DNA of 64,000 nucleotides from Williamsia soli (GCF_017377795.1 NZ_JAFRDR010000003.1:310001-374000); one strand, 5' to 3'; positions 38,937 through 50,213 are shown, counted from the first letter of the stretch. Notes: a model not told the origin generated them from the sequence alone. A program made the numbers and translations.

Positions 38937-40572
38937 GGCCCTGCCCCTGGTCTCGCGCGGCCCTGCCCCGGCCCGGGGGTTTGAGTGGCAGCGGGCTGCC
39001 GAGCACCTTGTGGCCGCGGACCAGCGGCAGCGTCAGCCGGAAACAGGCACCCTTGCCGGGCTCGCCCCAGGCCTCGAGACGGCCCTGATGCAGCCGGGCG
39101 TCCTCGACGCTGATCGCCAGACCGAGCCCGGTCCCACCCGAACGGCGGAACCGCGACGGATCAGAACGCCAGAACCGGTTGAACACCAACTTCTCCTCGC
39201 CCGGTCGCAGTCCGATACCCCGGTCGCGGACGGTCACCGCCACCGCGTCGCCGTCACTGCGCATCGTCAGTGTGACGGGCTGCTGCTCCCCGTGGTCTAT
39301 GGCATTGGCGAGCAGGTTTCGCAGGATCCGCTCCACGCGGCGCGGATCGATCTCGGCGATCACCGGCTCGGCCGGTAGGTCGAGGATCAACTCGGTGTCG
39401 GTCTCGTCCGCGAGATGCCGCACCGTCTTGACCGCCGCATCGATCGGGATGGTCATGTTCAGCCTGTCTGCGGCGAGTTCCGCGACACCGGCGTCGTGTC
39501 GCGAGATCTCGAGCAGTTCGCCCAGCAGGGTCTCGAATCGGTCGAGTTCCATGTCGAGCAACTCGACCGACCGTTTGAGAACGGGTTCGAGGTCCTCGCG
39601 GCTCTCGAACAGCACGTCCGCAGCCATTCTCACCGTGGTCAACGGGGTACGGAGCTCATGGGAGACATCGGAGGTGAACTGCCGCTGCAGACCGCCGAAC
39701 TCTTCGAGGTGGGTGATCTGTTTCGACAGACTCTCGGCCATGTCGTTGAACGACATCGCGAGTCTGGCCATGTCGTCCTCACCGCGCACCGGCATGCGTT
39801 CCTTGAGCCGGCCGTCGGCGAATCTCACCGCGATCCGCGAAGCCGACCGCACCGGTATGACGACCTGCCGCGAGACCAGGATGGCGATCGCGGCCAGCAG
39901 GCCGAGCAAGACCAGACCACCGGTGAAGATCGTGCCGCGCACCAGCGACACGGTGTTCTCTTCGTTGGTCAGCGGGAACACCAGGTACAACTCCAGCCCC
40001 GGGATGTCGGAGTTCGTCGGGGTCCCGATGATCAGGGCCGGACTCTGGGCTCCACCGGAGCCGGTCACCGAGGAATAGCGATAGGCGATCTGACCGCCCT
40101 GCACCATCTGCCGCAGATTCTCGGGGATCTCGCCGATCGGACCCACGCCCGTGGGCCCTGCGGGGCCGGATCCAGGTGCGAGCAACACGGTGTCGAAGGT
40201 ACCGACCACACCGGAGGTGTCGCCCGAATCGACATCGCGATCGGTGAGTATCGAGCGAGTTTGCCGCAACCTGTTCGTCAGAGAAGTGTTGCCGTCCGCG
40301 CCGGAGAGGTCACGTTCGACGGTCACCCGGGTGCGCTCGAGCTCTTCGGTGGCGGCCTGCAGTTTGAGGTCGAGTAGCCGGTCGGTGATCTGGCTGGTCA
40401 GCACGAACGCGAGGATCCCCAACACGACCAACGACAACACGAGGGTGGACACCACCACGCGCAACTGGAGCGAACGACGCCACAGTTGTCCGACTGCCCT
40501 ACCGACCGAGCCCACTCGCCGCATCGATGGCCCGAACGTGCCATTGATACGACGCCGAGGGCGTCCGATCAC
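38929..40572 (-). CDS. mtrB: Sensor histidine kinase MtrB
   Basis: 547 residues. Two membrane helices ([20 protein letters not shown] and [16 protein letters not shown]) enclose an external sensor; then HAMP, HisKA ([17 protein letters not shown]), and HATPase ([24 protein letters not shown]). Overlaps mtrA by four bases. Controls cell division and wall remodelling with MtrA. Confidence 0.95.
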   Translation of the reverse strand: MIGRPRRRINGTFGPSMRRVGSVGRAVGQLWRRSLQLRVVVSTLVLSLVVLGILAFVLTSQITDRLLDLKLQAATEELERTRVTVERDLSGADGNTSLTNRLRQTRSILTDRDVDSGDTSGVVGTFDTVLLAPGSGPAGPTGVGPIGEIPENLRQMVQGGQIAYRYSSVTGSGGAQSPALIIGTPTNSDIPGLELYLVFPLTNEENTVSLVRGTIFTGGLVLLGLLAAIAILVSRQVVIPVRSASRIAVRFADGRLKERMPVRGEDDMARLAMSFNDMAESLSKQITHLEEFGGLQRQFTSDVSHELRTPLTTVRMAADVLFESREDLEPVLKRSVELLDMELDRFETLLGELLEISRHDAGVAELAADRLNMTIPIDAAVKTVRHLADETDTELILDLPAEPVIAEIDPRRVERILRNLLANAIDHGEQQPVTLTMRSDGDAVAVTVRDRGIGLRPGEEKLVFNRFWRSDPSRFRRSGGTGLGLAISVEDARLHQGRLEAWGEPGKGACFRLTLPLVRGHKVLGSPLPLKPPGRGRAARDQGQGHG

Positions 40573-41246
40573 GGTGGTCCGGCCTTGTAGCCGACCCCCC
40601 TCACCGTGAGAACCACTTCAGGGTTTTCCGGATCGTTTTCGACTTTGGCCCGCAGGCGCTGTACGTGCACGTTGACCAGCCTAGTGTCGGCCGGATGCCG
40701 GTAACCCCAGACCTGTTCCAACAGCACGTCGCGGGTGAAGACCTGCCGCGGCTTGCGGGCGAGTGCCACCAACAGATCGAACTCGAGCGGGGTGAGCGAG
40801 ATGGGCACACCTTCGCGGACGACCTTGTGCGCGGGGACGTCGATCTCGACCGGTCCGATGGACAGCAACTCCGCGGGCTCGTCCTCGGTGCGACGCAGGC
40901 GCGCCCGGACCCTGGCGACCAGTTCCTTCGGTTTGAAGGGCTTGATCATGTAGTCGTCGGCACCCGACTCCAAGCCCAGCACCACGTCCACGGTGTCGGA
41001 CTTGGCGGTGAGCATCACGATCGGCACACCGGAGTCAGCACGCAGCACCCGGCACACGTCGATCCCGTTCATCCCGGGCAGCATCAGGTCGAGCAACACC
41101 AGGTCAGGACGGATCTCGCGGACCGCGGTCAGTGCCTGGGTGCCGTCGCCCACCACAAAGGGCTCGAAGCCCTCTCCGCGCAACACGATGGTGAGCATCT
41201 CCGCCAATGCAGCATCATCGTCGACAACCAGGATCCTGGGTTTCAT
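40569..41246 (-). CDS. mtrA: Response regulator MtrA
   Basis: 225 residues. Receiver with acidic DDD near the start, phospho-acceptor in [10 protein letters not shown], and KPFKPKEL; OmpR winged helix with [33 protein letters not shown]-type segment. Essential in mycobacteria. ATGA-type overlap with mtrB. Confidence 0.96.
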   Translation of the reverse strand: MKPRILVVDDDAALAEMLTIVLRGEGFEPFVVGDGTQALTAVREIRPDLVLLDLMLPGMNGIDVCRVLRADSGVPIVMLTAKSDTVDVVLGLESGADDYMIKPFKPKELVARVRARLRRTEDEPAELLSIGPVEIDVPAHKVVREGVPISLTPLEFDLLVALARKPRQVFTRDVLLEQVWGYRHPADTRLVNVHVQRLRAKVENDPENPEVVLTVRGVGYKAGPP

Positions 41247-41349
41247 GGGCTCATGGTGTCACCGAATCGTGATTAATTGTGGCTGACGCGCCGACCGCGG
41301 AGCGGCTCGGCTGCGGCGGTTATCCACCAGACGCGGTTACCCTTCGACT

Positions 41350-41985
41350 GTGGGCGTATTGATTGCAGTCGAGGGTTTGGACGGAGCCGGTAAGCACACG
41401 TTGGTGACCGGGCTCGTGAATCGTTGGGCCACACAGGGTTACCGAATCGCGACGCTGACCTTTCCGCGTTACTCCGAGTCGGTCACCGCGGACATCGCGG
41501 CCGAGGCGTTGCACGGACAACACGGGGACCTACGCTCGAGCGTTCATGCCATGGCATTGCTCTTCGCACTCGACCGCAGGGACGCCGACGCCGAGCTCCG
41601 GAAGTTGTTGTCCGCCAACGACGCGGTGATCCTGGACCGCTACGTCGCCTCGAATGCCGCCTACAGCGCCGCCCGGCTGGGACAGGACGCGGACGGTGAG
41701 GTCGTGAACTGGGTGTCGACCCTCGAGTTCGAACGTTTCGGGTTACCGGTCCCCGATCACCATCTGTTGCTGGACGTACCGACCGACGTGGCGATCGGAC
41801 GCGCGCAGTCGCGCGCCGAGAACGACGCCTCCCGCACCCGCGACCACTACGAACGCGACCACGACCTGCAGGAGAAAACCGGCATCGTCTACCGCGACCT
41901 CGCCGAACGCGGATGGATGTCTCCGTGGTCACGCCTGGGCACCGAACCCGACCCCGACCTCGCAGATCGACTCATCGCCATCTGA
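41350..41985 (+). CDS. tmk: dTMP kinase
   Basis: 211 residues from GTG 41350. P-loop GLDGAGKHT, DRYVASNAAYSAARL and a LID-like DASRTRDHYERD segment resemble mycobacterial thymidylate kinases. Its plus strand orientation is opposite to that recalled for M. tuberculosis (same strand as mtrA), so a local inversion or rearrangement is likely. 103 bases divergent from mtrA. Confidence 0.9.
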   Translation: MGVLIAVEGLDGAGKHTLVTGLVNRWATQGYRIATLTFPRYSESVTADIAAEALHGQHGDLRSSVHAMALLFALDRRDADAELRKLLSANDAVILDRYVASNAAYSAARLGQDADGEVVNWVSTLEFERFGLPVPDHHLLLDVPTDVAIGRAQSRAENDASRTRDHYERDHDLQEKTGIVYRDLAERGWMSPWSRLGTEPDPDLADRLIAI

Positions 41986-42121
41986 CCCGCGGTAACGACC
42001 CGGTCAAGACTCGGCGACGGCCACCGTTATGTGCGCCGGCCCTCCCTTGTAGGCAACTAGCGTCACACCCGACGCACACGTTGGACCGGCCACGACCGCC
42101 GGTCCGGTGGGAGGTCGGTCG

Positions 42122-42604
42122 ATGAGTCACCTCATGCTGCACCCGGTTCACCACGTACCGGTCCGGCAGACCGTTGTCCTGCTCATCGCGGTCCTGCTGG
42201 CCAATCTCGCGTTGGTCTGGCTCGCGCTGAGCATCCGGTCCGATCCGGCCGACGACGCCGGCCAGATCCGGACCGTGGTCGAGCAGCAGATCGACGCGCT
42301 GAACGCTCGCGACGCCGCCAGGTTGCAACTGACGTATTGCCACCAGCAGGGCGAGGTCGCCGGCCTGATCGTCGAGGCCCTCGGCCCCCGCACCGACAAC
42401 CGAATGCTGCGTGTCGCCCGGATAACCGACATTCAGCGCATCGGTTCGACTCTGGCGACGGCCCGTGTCCAGGTGGAGTTCACCGGCGCCGACCTCGCCG
42501 CGATCGAGTTGCGGCCGGATACGGTCAGCATGTTCCGAAAGGGCGAAACCGGCTGGCAGATGTGCGATCCGGGTAATGACTCGGCTGACCTGCTCCACGT
42601 CTGA
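42122..42604 (+). CDS. Single-pass membrane protein with small external domain
   Basis: 160 residues. ATG 42122 with GGGAGG seven bases before. One hydrophobic helix (VVLLIAVLLANLALVWLAL) precedes an external alpha/beta domain (QIRTVVEQQIDALNARDAARLQ ... YCHQQGEV) of NTF2-like (Rv0361-type) pattern. Function unknown. First of three membrane-anchored proteins on the plus strand after tmk. Confidence 0.72.
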   Translation: MSHLMLHPVHHVPVRQTVVLLIAVLLANLALVWLALSIRSDPADDAGQIRTVVEQQIDALNARDAARLQLTYCHQQGEVAGLIVEALGPRTDNRMLRVARITDIQRIGSTLATARVQVEFTGADLAAIELRPDTVSMFRKGETGWQMCDPGNDSADLLHV

Positions 42605-42804
42605 TCGCCGCGCCCCTGACCGGCGGGGTGACCGACACGAACATCACATGTCGGCATCAGTGTTTGTGTCTGATTTCGACGGTGTTGTTGGCTGTCCGAA
42701 GCGCCCAGTAAGGTTCCATCAGCAGCAAAGCACCGCTGCCCAAACGCTATTCACACTCGCCCCGAGCAGTGGTCCATCGCTCACGTTCTCGCCGGAGGTC
42801 CCTC

Positions 42805-43692
42805 ATGACGCAACCACCACAAGGTCCCTACGGATCCGGCGACAACCAGGGCGACCCCCAGTGGGGCCAGGGACCGGGCGACGGGTCACAGCAGCCCACC
42901 TGGGGCGGAACGCCCGGGCAGGATCCCCAGTGGGGCGGAACGCCGAACCAGCCGACCTGGGGTGGCCAACCTCCGTCGGAGCCGACCTGGGGTGGCCAGT
43001 CCGCATCCGAGCCGACCTGGAGCGGACAGCCCGGCGGCGCCCCCGACTGGGGCAATCAGTCGCAGCCGCAGTACCCGCCGACCTCCGACTACCCGCAGCC
43101 GGGCCAGACCGGCCAGTATCCCGCCGGTTACCAGCAGTACGGGAACAACCCACCGCCCGGTGGGCCGGGCGGCCCCGGTGGCTATGGACCACCTCCGGGC
43201 GGCGGTAAGTCGAACAAGACGCCGTGGATCATCGGGATCGCGGCGGCTGCCGTGATCGTCATCGTGCTGGCCGTGGTGCTGTTCGTGGTCCTCGGCGGCG
43301 ACGACTCCTCCGACACCAGGGCCGACACCACCTCATCGGTGACGACGACGTCGTCGCAGTCGTCCGTGGCGCAGGCCGAGGAGCAGGTCGAGACCGCCAT
43401 CCGGACCTACACGACCGCGTTCACCGACCGCGACTGGGACACCGCGATCTCCGTGACCTGTGGCGCCGAGCAGGCCACGGTGCGAGAGATCCAGACCGAC
43501 AACAGTGACACCGCGGGGATGAAGTTGAACTCCGTGACAGGTATCGAGGTCACCGGCGATTCGGCCGAGGCCACCGTCTCGTTGACCTTCGTCAACCCGG
43601 CCGACCAGTCCGCGCTCGAGACCAACCGATATACATTCGAGATGGAGAACCGTTTAGGGGACTGGAAGATCTGCACCACCCGCAAGATCTGA
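42805..43692 (+). CDS. Pro/Gly/Trp-rich membrane protein with NTF2-like external domain
   Basis: 295 residues; GGAGG six bases before ATG 42805. Cytoplasmic part of ~135 residues has tandem PTWGG/PQWGG units (about six between residues 20 and 90) and Pro-Gly runs. One helix (WIIGIAAAAVIVIVLAVVLFVVLGG), Ser/Thr linker, then a domain with AIRTYTTAFTDRDWDTAISVTC. The family resembles Rv0361 membrane proteins. The tryptophan-repeat may self-associate. Function unknown. Confidence 0.72.
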   Translation: MTQPPQGPYGSGDNQGDPQWGQGPGDGSQQPTWGGTPGQDPQWGGTPNQPTWGGQPPSEPTWGGQSASEPTWSGQPGGAPDWGNQSQPQYPPTSDYPQPGQTGQYPAGYQQYGNNPPPGGPGGPGGYGPPPGGGKSNKTPWIIGIAAAAVIVIVLAVVLFVVLGGDDSSDTRADTTSSVTTTSSQSSVAQAEEQVETAIRTYTTAFTDRDWDTAISVTCGAEQATVREIQTDNSDTAGMKLNSVTGIEVTGDSAEATVSLTFVNPADQSALETNRYTFEMENRLGDWKICTTRKI

Positions 43693-43714
43693 TCGGTGCC
43701 TGAGGGAGGACTTG

Positions 43715-44557
43715 TTGAGTTATCCACCATCCGGCCCGTCGGGATGGGGCACTCCCGACCAGCCAGGTCCTGCGGGCCGGCCGCCGCAGCAACCCGGCCA
43801 GCGTAGGCCCCAGCAGCCTGAGCAGGGTCCGGGAAATCCGTACTGGTCGCAGGGTCGGCCGCCGCAGCAGCCGCCCTACGGCAGAGGTCCAGGTGCTCAG
43901 GGGCGACCGCCCGGTGCCTACGGTCCTCCCGGTGCACAGTTTCCTCCCGGTGCACAGTTTCCGCCCGGCCCCCAGGGACCACATGGCCCCTGGGGCGCGC
44001 CGCCGCAGCCGCCGCAGCCGCCTCGGAAGACCCGCACCGGACTGATCATCGCGAGTGTGGTCGCGACGCTGGTAGTGCTGGCCGGAGCCACCGTCGCCGC
44101 TGTGACCCTCACCGATTCCGGTGACAGCGATTCCGTCGCCGATCCGTCCACCTCGGCGTCGACGACCACCAGCTCGAGCGATGCAGGTGGTGGCAGCAGC
44201 GACGAGAATGCCGTCCAGGCCGCCGCCGAGAAACGCGTCCAGCTGATCAACGATCAAGACGCTGCCGGACTGCACGACATGGCCTGCGACGCCGACTCAC
44301 GCACCGAGTCGAGGGCGGGTTACGAAGACCTCTTCGATCGCAATGGCAGCATCGTCGCCACCATCGACGTCCAGGACGTGAACGTCGACGGCAGCGTCGG
44401 CAAAGTCGATGGTGAGATGGCCATCGACAGCGAGACCGGCGACATCCACTGGGCGTTCAAGAAAGAAGACGGCGAGTGGCGGTTCTGCCCGAGCCTGTCC
44501 GAGCGACGGTCCAGTACCGCACCGAGCACTGGCGGGGACGACATCATCACCGGTTAA
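43715..44557 (+). CDS. Pro-rich membrane protein, paralogue of the preceding gene
   Basis: 280 residues. The TTG at 43715 is chosen over the one at 43712 because GGGAGG is better spaced. A ~105-residue Pro/Gln/Gly-rich cytoplasmic part (PPGAQFPPGAQFPPG repeats), one helix (IIASVVATLVVLAGATVAAVTL), Ser/Thr linker and an external domain (QLINDQDAAGLHDMACDAD). Same plan as the gene before, 22 bases away, so they arose by duplication and are co-transcribed. Confidence 0.72.
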   Translation: MSYPPSGPSGWGTPDQPGPAGRPPQQPGQRRPQQPEQGPGNPYWSQGRPPQQPPYGRGPGAQGRPPGAYGPPGAQFPPGAQFPPGPQGPHGPWGAPPQPPQPPRKTRTGLIIASVVATLVVLAGATVAAVTLTDSGDSDSVADPSTSASTTTSSSDAGGGSSDENAVQAAAEKRVQLINDQDAAGLHDMACDADSRTESRAGYEDLFDRNGSIVATIDVQDVNVDGSVGKVDGEMAIDSETGDIHWAFKKEDGEWRFCPSLSERRSSTAPSTGGDDIITG

Positions 44558-44571
44558 CCCCCACGAAACCG

Positions 44572-44630
44572 AAAATGGTGGGTTCTGGCGAGTATTTCCG
44601 CTGGTCGCGGTCGCCAAAACCCACCATTTT
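44572..44630. repeat. Inverted repeat between convergent genes (element C)
   Basis: Arms AAAATGGTGGGTTCTGGCGA (44572-44591) and TCGCCAAAACCCACCATTTT (44611-44630) pair with one mismatch over a 19-base loop. On the plus strand the stem ends in TTTTTGG, giving a terminator for the membrane protein gene. It shares CAAAACCCAC with element B. Confidence 0.85.
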
Positions 44631-44644
44631 TGGTGTGTCGGGTG

Positions 44645-46123
<1,479 letters not shown>

Positions 46124-46163
46124 ATACCACTCCTCAAATCCCACCTGAATGTTGCCTACCAGG

Positions 46164-46820
46164 CTAACCGGTGGACTCCCGGCGCCCACCCCCGGCTGCG
46201 GCATCGACGACCGGCCCGAAGATCTCGGCCACATCGTCGGCGACATCTCGGTCGGACTCGGGGGGCATCGACACATAACTCAAGGCCATCCGCACGATGG
46301 CCCTGGCGATACGGACGGCGGCGGCCTCCTCGGCCTGTATCCAGCTGGTCCTCAGCAGCGCGACGATCCGCGCACTCGCGGTGGTGATGAGGGGATCGGC
46401 GTCGGTGGTGATGAGCCGCAACAGGTCGGGCTTGGCCTGCCCGGTCAACAACGACTGGATCAGCGGGTCATCCGCCGCGATGGCGAAGAATCTCGAAAAA
46501 CCCTCCGCCAGAGCTGTCTTCGCTTCGCCCTCATGGGCCAGGACCGCATCGGAGACCTGATCGACGAAGTGGTCGGTGAGGCGGAGTGCGTACGCCTCGG
46601 CCAACCCCTGCCGAGAGGCGAACTCGTTGTAGACCGTCTGCCTGCTGACCCCGGCCGCACGGGCGACTTCCGCCATCGTCACCGACGACCAGTCCCGCGT
46701 ACGCAGCAGCTCGCGCATACCGTCGAGCAGGCTGTTGCGGAGCAACTTCTTGGTGGCCTGCGCATAAGACATAGCCGGACCACCCGCGGCGGACATCACA
46801 CTGGCGGACACTTCAGGCAT
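46164..46820 (-). CDS. TetR family regulator of the alkane operon (AlkU-like)
   Basis: 218 residues from ATG 46820; a start at 46772 is possible. [45 protein letters not shown]. Located after alkB-rubA-rubB, on the same strand, like Rv3249c and AlkU in Gordonia and Rhodococcus. Likely represses alkB. Separated from rubredoxin by a 29-bp direct repeat. Confidence 0.85.
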   Translation of the reverse strand: MPEVSASVMSAAGGPAMSYAQATKKLLRNSLLDGMRELLRTRDWSSVTMAEVARAAGVSRQTVYNEFASRQGLAEAYALRLTDHFVDQVSDAVLAHEGEAKTALAEGFSRFFAIAADDPLIQSLLTGQAKPDLLRLITTDADPLITTASARIVALLRTSWIQAEEAAAVRIARAIVRMALSYVSMPPESDRDVADDVAEIFGPVVDAAAGGGRRESTG

Positions 46821-46843
46821 GCCCGCAAGCGTAGCGGTCACCT

Positions 46844-46908
46844 GGTCGAGCTCCGCTCCGCTGCGTCTCCGGCCAGAAGGGTCGAGCTCCGCTCCGCTGC
46901 GTCTCCGG
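46844..46908. repeat. 29-bp tandem direct repeat between rubredoxin and TetR genes
   Basis: GGTCGAGCTCCGCTCCGCTG plus CGTCTCCGG occurs perfectly at 46844-46872 and 46880-46908, a 36-base period. It fills the spacer where a rubredoxin reductase gene is present in some Gordonia alkane operons. Function unknown. Confidence 0.85.
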
Positions 46909-47088
46909 TCAAGATCGGGTGACTTCCTCCATATAGAAGTCGGCCTTGGCCGCCCCGCAGTCCGGGCAGCTCCAGTCGTCTGGGATGTCATCCCATCGCG
47001 TCCCGGGGGCGATGCCGTCTTCCGGCCAACCCTTCTCCTCGTCGTACTCGAATCCACATTGCATACATACGTACAGTTTGTAGTTCAT
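46909..47088 (-). CDS. rubB: Rubredoxin 2 (AlkG2-type)
   Basis: 59 residues. [19 protein letters not shown] and [14 protein letters not shown] give the four iron ligands C8, C11, C41, C44. AlkG2-type rubredoxins carry electrons to AlkB. Strong AGGAGAAGGA ribosome site. Ten bases after rubA. Confidence 0.93.
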   Translation of the reverse strand: MNYKLYVCMQCGFEYDEEKGWPEDGIAPGTRWDDIPDDWSCPDCGAAKADFYMEEVTRS

Positions 47089-47097
47089 TCCTTCTCC

Positions 47098-47262
47098 TCA
47101 CGTATTCGGCTCGAAGTCGACCTTCTCGCGGACGCCACAGTCGGGACATGGCCAGTCGTCGGGCACGTCCTGCCAGCCGGTTCCGGGCGGGAACCCCTCG
47201 CGGGGAGCTCCGGCGGCCTCGTCGTAGACGTACTCGCAGACCGGGCAGCGAAAGGCGCTCAC
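47098..47262 (-). CDS. rubA: Rubredoxin 1 (AlkG1-like)
   Basis: 54 residues from GTG 47262, which overlaps the alkB stop (GTGA). CPVCEYVYDEAAG and WPCPDCGV hold the ligands C6, C9, C39, C42. Variants of this class often cannot by themselves drive alkane hydroxylation in other hosts. The gene is translationally coupled to alkB. Confidence 0.93.
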   Translation of the reverse strand: MSAFRCPVCEYVYDEAAGAPREGFPPGTGWQDVPDDWPCPDCGVREKVDFEPNT

Positions 47263-48503
47263 CGTGCACCGCCCGCGTGCCTCGCCAAGATCTTCTCGCG
47301 CCGGCGGGGCACGATGTTGGCCTTCGACAGGTCTCCGGCGTAGTGCTCGATCACTCTGTGATCCATCACTTTTCGCCAGATCGGCGGGAAGTACGCCAAC
47401 GTGATCATGCTTGCGTAGCCGCTTGGCAGACTCGGGGCCTCGTCGAAACTCCGAAGAGTCTGGTAGCGCCGGGTCGGATTGGCGTGATGGTCACTGTGCC
47501 GTTGCAGGTGGTAGAGAAAGATGTTTGTGCAGATGTGATCGGAGTTCCAGCTGTGCTCCGGGGCCGCCCGGACGTACCGACCGCTCTCGGTCTTCTGCCG
47601 GAGCAGTCCGTAGTGCTCGAGATAGTTCACCGTCTCCAGCAGACTGAAACCGTAGATGGCCTGAATCACCATGAACGGCAGGATCTGCCAGCCGAAGACG
47701 GCCGCCAGGACACCCCACAGGACGACGGACATCAGCCACGCATTGAGCACGTCATTTCGGATGTTCCACACCGAGTGATCGAGTCGCTGCATCCGGGTGC
47801 GTTCGAGCTTCCACGACGACTTCAGGCTCCCCCACACGCTGCGCGGCAGGAAGGCCCAGAAGGTCTCTCCGTATTTGGCGCTGGCCGGGTCCTCCGGAGT
47901 CGCCACCCGCACGTGATGGCCACGGTTGTGCTCGATGTAGAAGTGACCGTAAAACGTCTGCGCCAGAGTGACCTTCGACAACCAGCGCTCGAGCGAATCC
48001 TTCTTGTGGCCCAGTTCATGTGCGGTGTTGATCCCGATGCCGCCCATGACACCGATCGACAGTGCGATCCCCAGCTTGGAGACGATCCCCAGGCCGCCGT
48101 CGATCCCGAGCCAACTCAGATCGCTGGCGGTCCAGAGGTAGCAGGCAAAGATCAGGCTGGCCAGCTGGAACGGGATGTAGACGTACGTGCAGTAGCGGTA
48201 GTACTTGTCGTTCTCCAGCTGCTCCATGAGTTCCTCTGGCGGGTTCTGGCCGTCCGGGCCGAAGAACACATCGAGGATCGGCAGCAGAACGTACACGAGC
48301 ATCGGCCCGATCCACCACCAGACCGGCGACACCGCGTCTAGCCCGAGCCCATTGAATCCGGCGACCAACGCGGTTGCGAGGAAGAGTGCGGTCGGCGGGA
48401 CGAGACCCAATAGCCACAGGTGGCGCTTCTTGTCGCGCCACTGCTCGGGCGCCGGCCCGGTGTCGGTGCCGCCGGCACCACTGGTTGTGAGATCGGTGCT
48501 CAT
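47259..48503 (-). CDS. alkB: Alkane 1-monooxygenase AlkB
   Basis: 414 residues. Several hydrophobic helices and the four His boxes: HELGHK, EHNRGHH, NYLEHYGL, LQRHSDHHA. The ATG at 48503 with AGGAGG six bases before is better than the TTG one codon upstream. Oxidises the terminal carbon of medium or long alkanes. Forms an operon with two rubredoxins and TetR. Confidence 0.96.
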   Translation of the reverse strand: MSTDLTTSGAGGTDTGPAPEQWRDKKRHLWLLGLVPPTALFLATALVAGFNGLGLDAVSPVWWWIGPMLVYVLLPILDVFFGPDGQNPPEELMEQLENDKYYRYCTYVYIPFQLASLIFACYLWTASDLSWLGIDGGLGIVSKLGIALSIGVMGGIGINTAHELGHKKDSLERWLSKVTLAQTFYGHFYIEHNRGHHVRVATPEDPASAKYGETFWAFLPRSVWGSLKSSWKLERTRMQRLDHSVWNIRNDVLNAWLMSVVLWGVLAAVFGWQILPFMVIQAIYGFSLLETVNYLEHYGLLRQKTESGRYVRAAPEHSWNSDHICTNIFLYHLQRHSDHHANPTRRYQTLRSFDEAPSLPSGYASMITLAYFPPIWRKVMDHRVIEHYAGDLSKANIVPRRREKILARHAGGAR

Positions 48504-48575
48504 CAACTGCCTCCTGCTGGATCGAACACGTGTGAAACCTGTTATGGACAGTACCGCCTACTTCGTCGCGTGTCT

Positions 48576-48588
48576 ATACATATTGCAT
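48576..48588. promoter_or_regulatory. Possible AlkU operator over the alkB promoter
   Basis: ATACA-TAT-TGCAT is a near-palindrome (ATRCA-N3-TGYAT) in an AT-rich patch. It overlaps a minus-strand -10 TATAGA (48573-48578); TTTACA at 48593-48598 could be a poorly spaced -35. Such palindromes in alkB promoters are typical TetR targets. Confidence 0.35.
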
Positions 48589-48617
48589 CATTTGTAAAGT
48601 GACCCAGTTCATAAGAA

Positions 48618-48655
48618 AAGCCCCGGCCCGAGGTGGTCACCTCAAGCCGGGGCTT
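48618..48655 (-). terminator. Terminator of the amino-acid permease gene
   Basis: AAGCCCCGGC pairs with GCCGGGGCTT, and an inner GAGGTG/CACCTC extends the stem. On the minus strand the stem is followed by TTCTT. It lies 20 bases after the permease stop. Confidence 0.85.
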
Positions 48656-48674
48656 ATCTGGACGGAGCAGAAGG

Positions 48675-50213
48675 TCAGCTCTCACCACTCTTCTCGAGAT
48701 GTGCGGCACGCGTCGCGTCGCCGACGTCATCCGACAACTCACCGCGTTCGCGCTTGCCGACCAGCGAGTGCCGCTGGCTGTACGCGAAGTAGACGACGAC
48801 ACCGATGACCATCCAGATCGCGAAGCGGATCCAGGTCAGGGCCGACAGGTTCAGCATCAACCACAGGCATGCAAGGATCGCCGCGATCGGGAGCACCGGC
48901 ATCCACGGAACCCTGAATCCGCGAGGCAGATCGGGACGGGTCTTGCGCAGCACGATCACGCCGGCTGCGACGACGACGAACGCGAACAACGTACCGACGT
49001 TGACCATTTCTTCGAGCTTCTCGATCGGGAAGAAGGCCGCGACGATGCCGACCACGACACCGACGACTATTTGGATCCGGGCCGGAGTACCGAACTTGCT
49101 CGTCTTTGCCAGCGGACGCGGTAGCAGTCCGTCTCGTGCCATTGCGAACAGCACGCGGGACTGGCCCAACATCAACACCATGACCACGGTGGTCAAGCCT
49201 GCCAGCGCTCCGATCGAGATCACCTTCTCCGCCCAGGTCACGCCGTTCAGGGCGAACGCGTCGGCGAGGTTCTTGGGCTCTCCGTCACCGGCAGCGGTCG
49301 AGAGGTCGGTGTACTTCACCATGCCGGTGACGACGATGGTCACGAGGATGTACAGGACCGTGACGATCGCCAGCGATCCCAGGATTCCACGCGGCACATC
49401 CTTTGCCGGGTTCTTGGTCTCCTCGGCGGTGGTTGCGACGACGTCGAATCCGATGAATGCGAAAAACACGATGGACGCTGCGGCAAGCACGCCGTACCAG
49501 CCGTAACTCGAGTCACCGCCTCCGGTGATCAGCGAGAACAACGTCGAATCCACGGACTTGCCGCCGGAGTCACTCGGCACCGACTCCGGCACGTACGGAT
49601 CGAAGTTCTCAGCCTTGACGTAGAAGAAGCCGACGGCGATCACCAGCAGCACGACGGCCACCTTGATTGCCGTGATCAGGGCGCTGACGGCCGCCGACAA
49701 CTTGGTACCCAGCACGAGGAGGGTCGTGATGAAGGCGACGATGACCAACGCACCCCAGTCGACCTTCAAACCGAATAGATCGGCGGTACCGCCTGCGAAG
49801 TCGAACACCGAGCCGAGGTAACTGGACCAGCTTTTCGACACCACCGCAGCACCGACCGCGAACTCGAGGATGAGGTCCCAGCCCAGGATCCACGCCAAGA
49901 ACTCGCCGAATGTCGCGTAGCCGAAGGTGTATGCCGATCCCGCGACCGGTACCGCGGAAGCGAACTCGGCGTAGCAGAGCGCTGCGAGACCGCACGCGAT
50001 TGCCGCCATCACGAAGGAAATGGAGATTGCAGGCCCGGCGTTGTTGCCGGCCTGCGATGCAGTGACGGTGAATATACCTGCACCGATGACGACAGAGACG
50101 CCGAACACCGTGAGATCCACCCACGTCAAATTCTTCTTCAGCTGTGAACCGGGTTCTTCGGTGTCAGCCATGGATTGCTCTACGGATTTTGTCCGTGTCA
50201 GCGGATTGCTCAC
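48675..50213 (-). CDS. APC-family amino-acid permease (cationic amino acid type)
   Basis: 512 residues with about 12 hydrophobic segments. The opening VDLTVFGVSVVIGAGIFTVT and the GFDVVATTAEETKNPAKDVPRGI segment match APC amino-acid permeases of the CAT kind (Rv3253c position). Specificity cannot be read from sequence. Transcribed toward alkB but with its own terminator. Confidence 0.88.
   Translation of the reverse strand: MSNPLTRTKSVEQSMADTEEPGSQLKKNLTWVDLTVFGVSVVIGAGIFTVTASQAGNNAGPAISISFVMAAIACGLAALCYAEFASAVPVAGSAYTFGYATFGEFLAWILGWDLILEFAVGAAVVSKSWSSYLGSVFDFAGGTADLFGLKVDWGALVIVAFITTLLVLGTKLSAAVSALITAIKVAVVLLVIAVGFFYVKAENFDPYVPESVPSDSGGKSVDSTLFSLITGGGDSSYGWYGVLAAASIVFFAFIGFDVVATTAEETKNPAKDVPRGILGSLAIVTVLYILVTIVVTGMVKYTDLSTAAGDGEPKNLADAFALNGVTWAEKVISIGALAGLTTVVMVLMLGQSRVLFAMARDGLLPRPLAKTSKFGTPARIQIVVGVVVGIVAAFFPIEKLEEMVNVGTLFAFVVVAAGVIVLRKTRPDLPRGFRVPWMPVLPIAAILACLWLMLNLSALTWIRFAIWMVIGVVVYFAYSQRHSLVGKRERGELSDDVGDATRAAHLEKSGES

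Noticed and set aside
42840-43060. CCCAGTGGGG/ACCTGGGG tracts as a CRISPR-like or minisatellite array
   Set aside because: They encode the in-frame PTWGG/PQWGG repeats of the membrane protein; spacing and sequence follow codons.
46124-46163. Possible S-adenosylhomocysteine riboswitch before sahH
   Set aside because: Only 40 bases separate the TetR stop from the sahH start, too short for the known fold.
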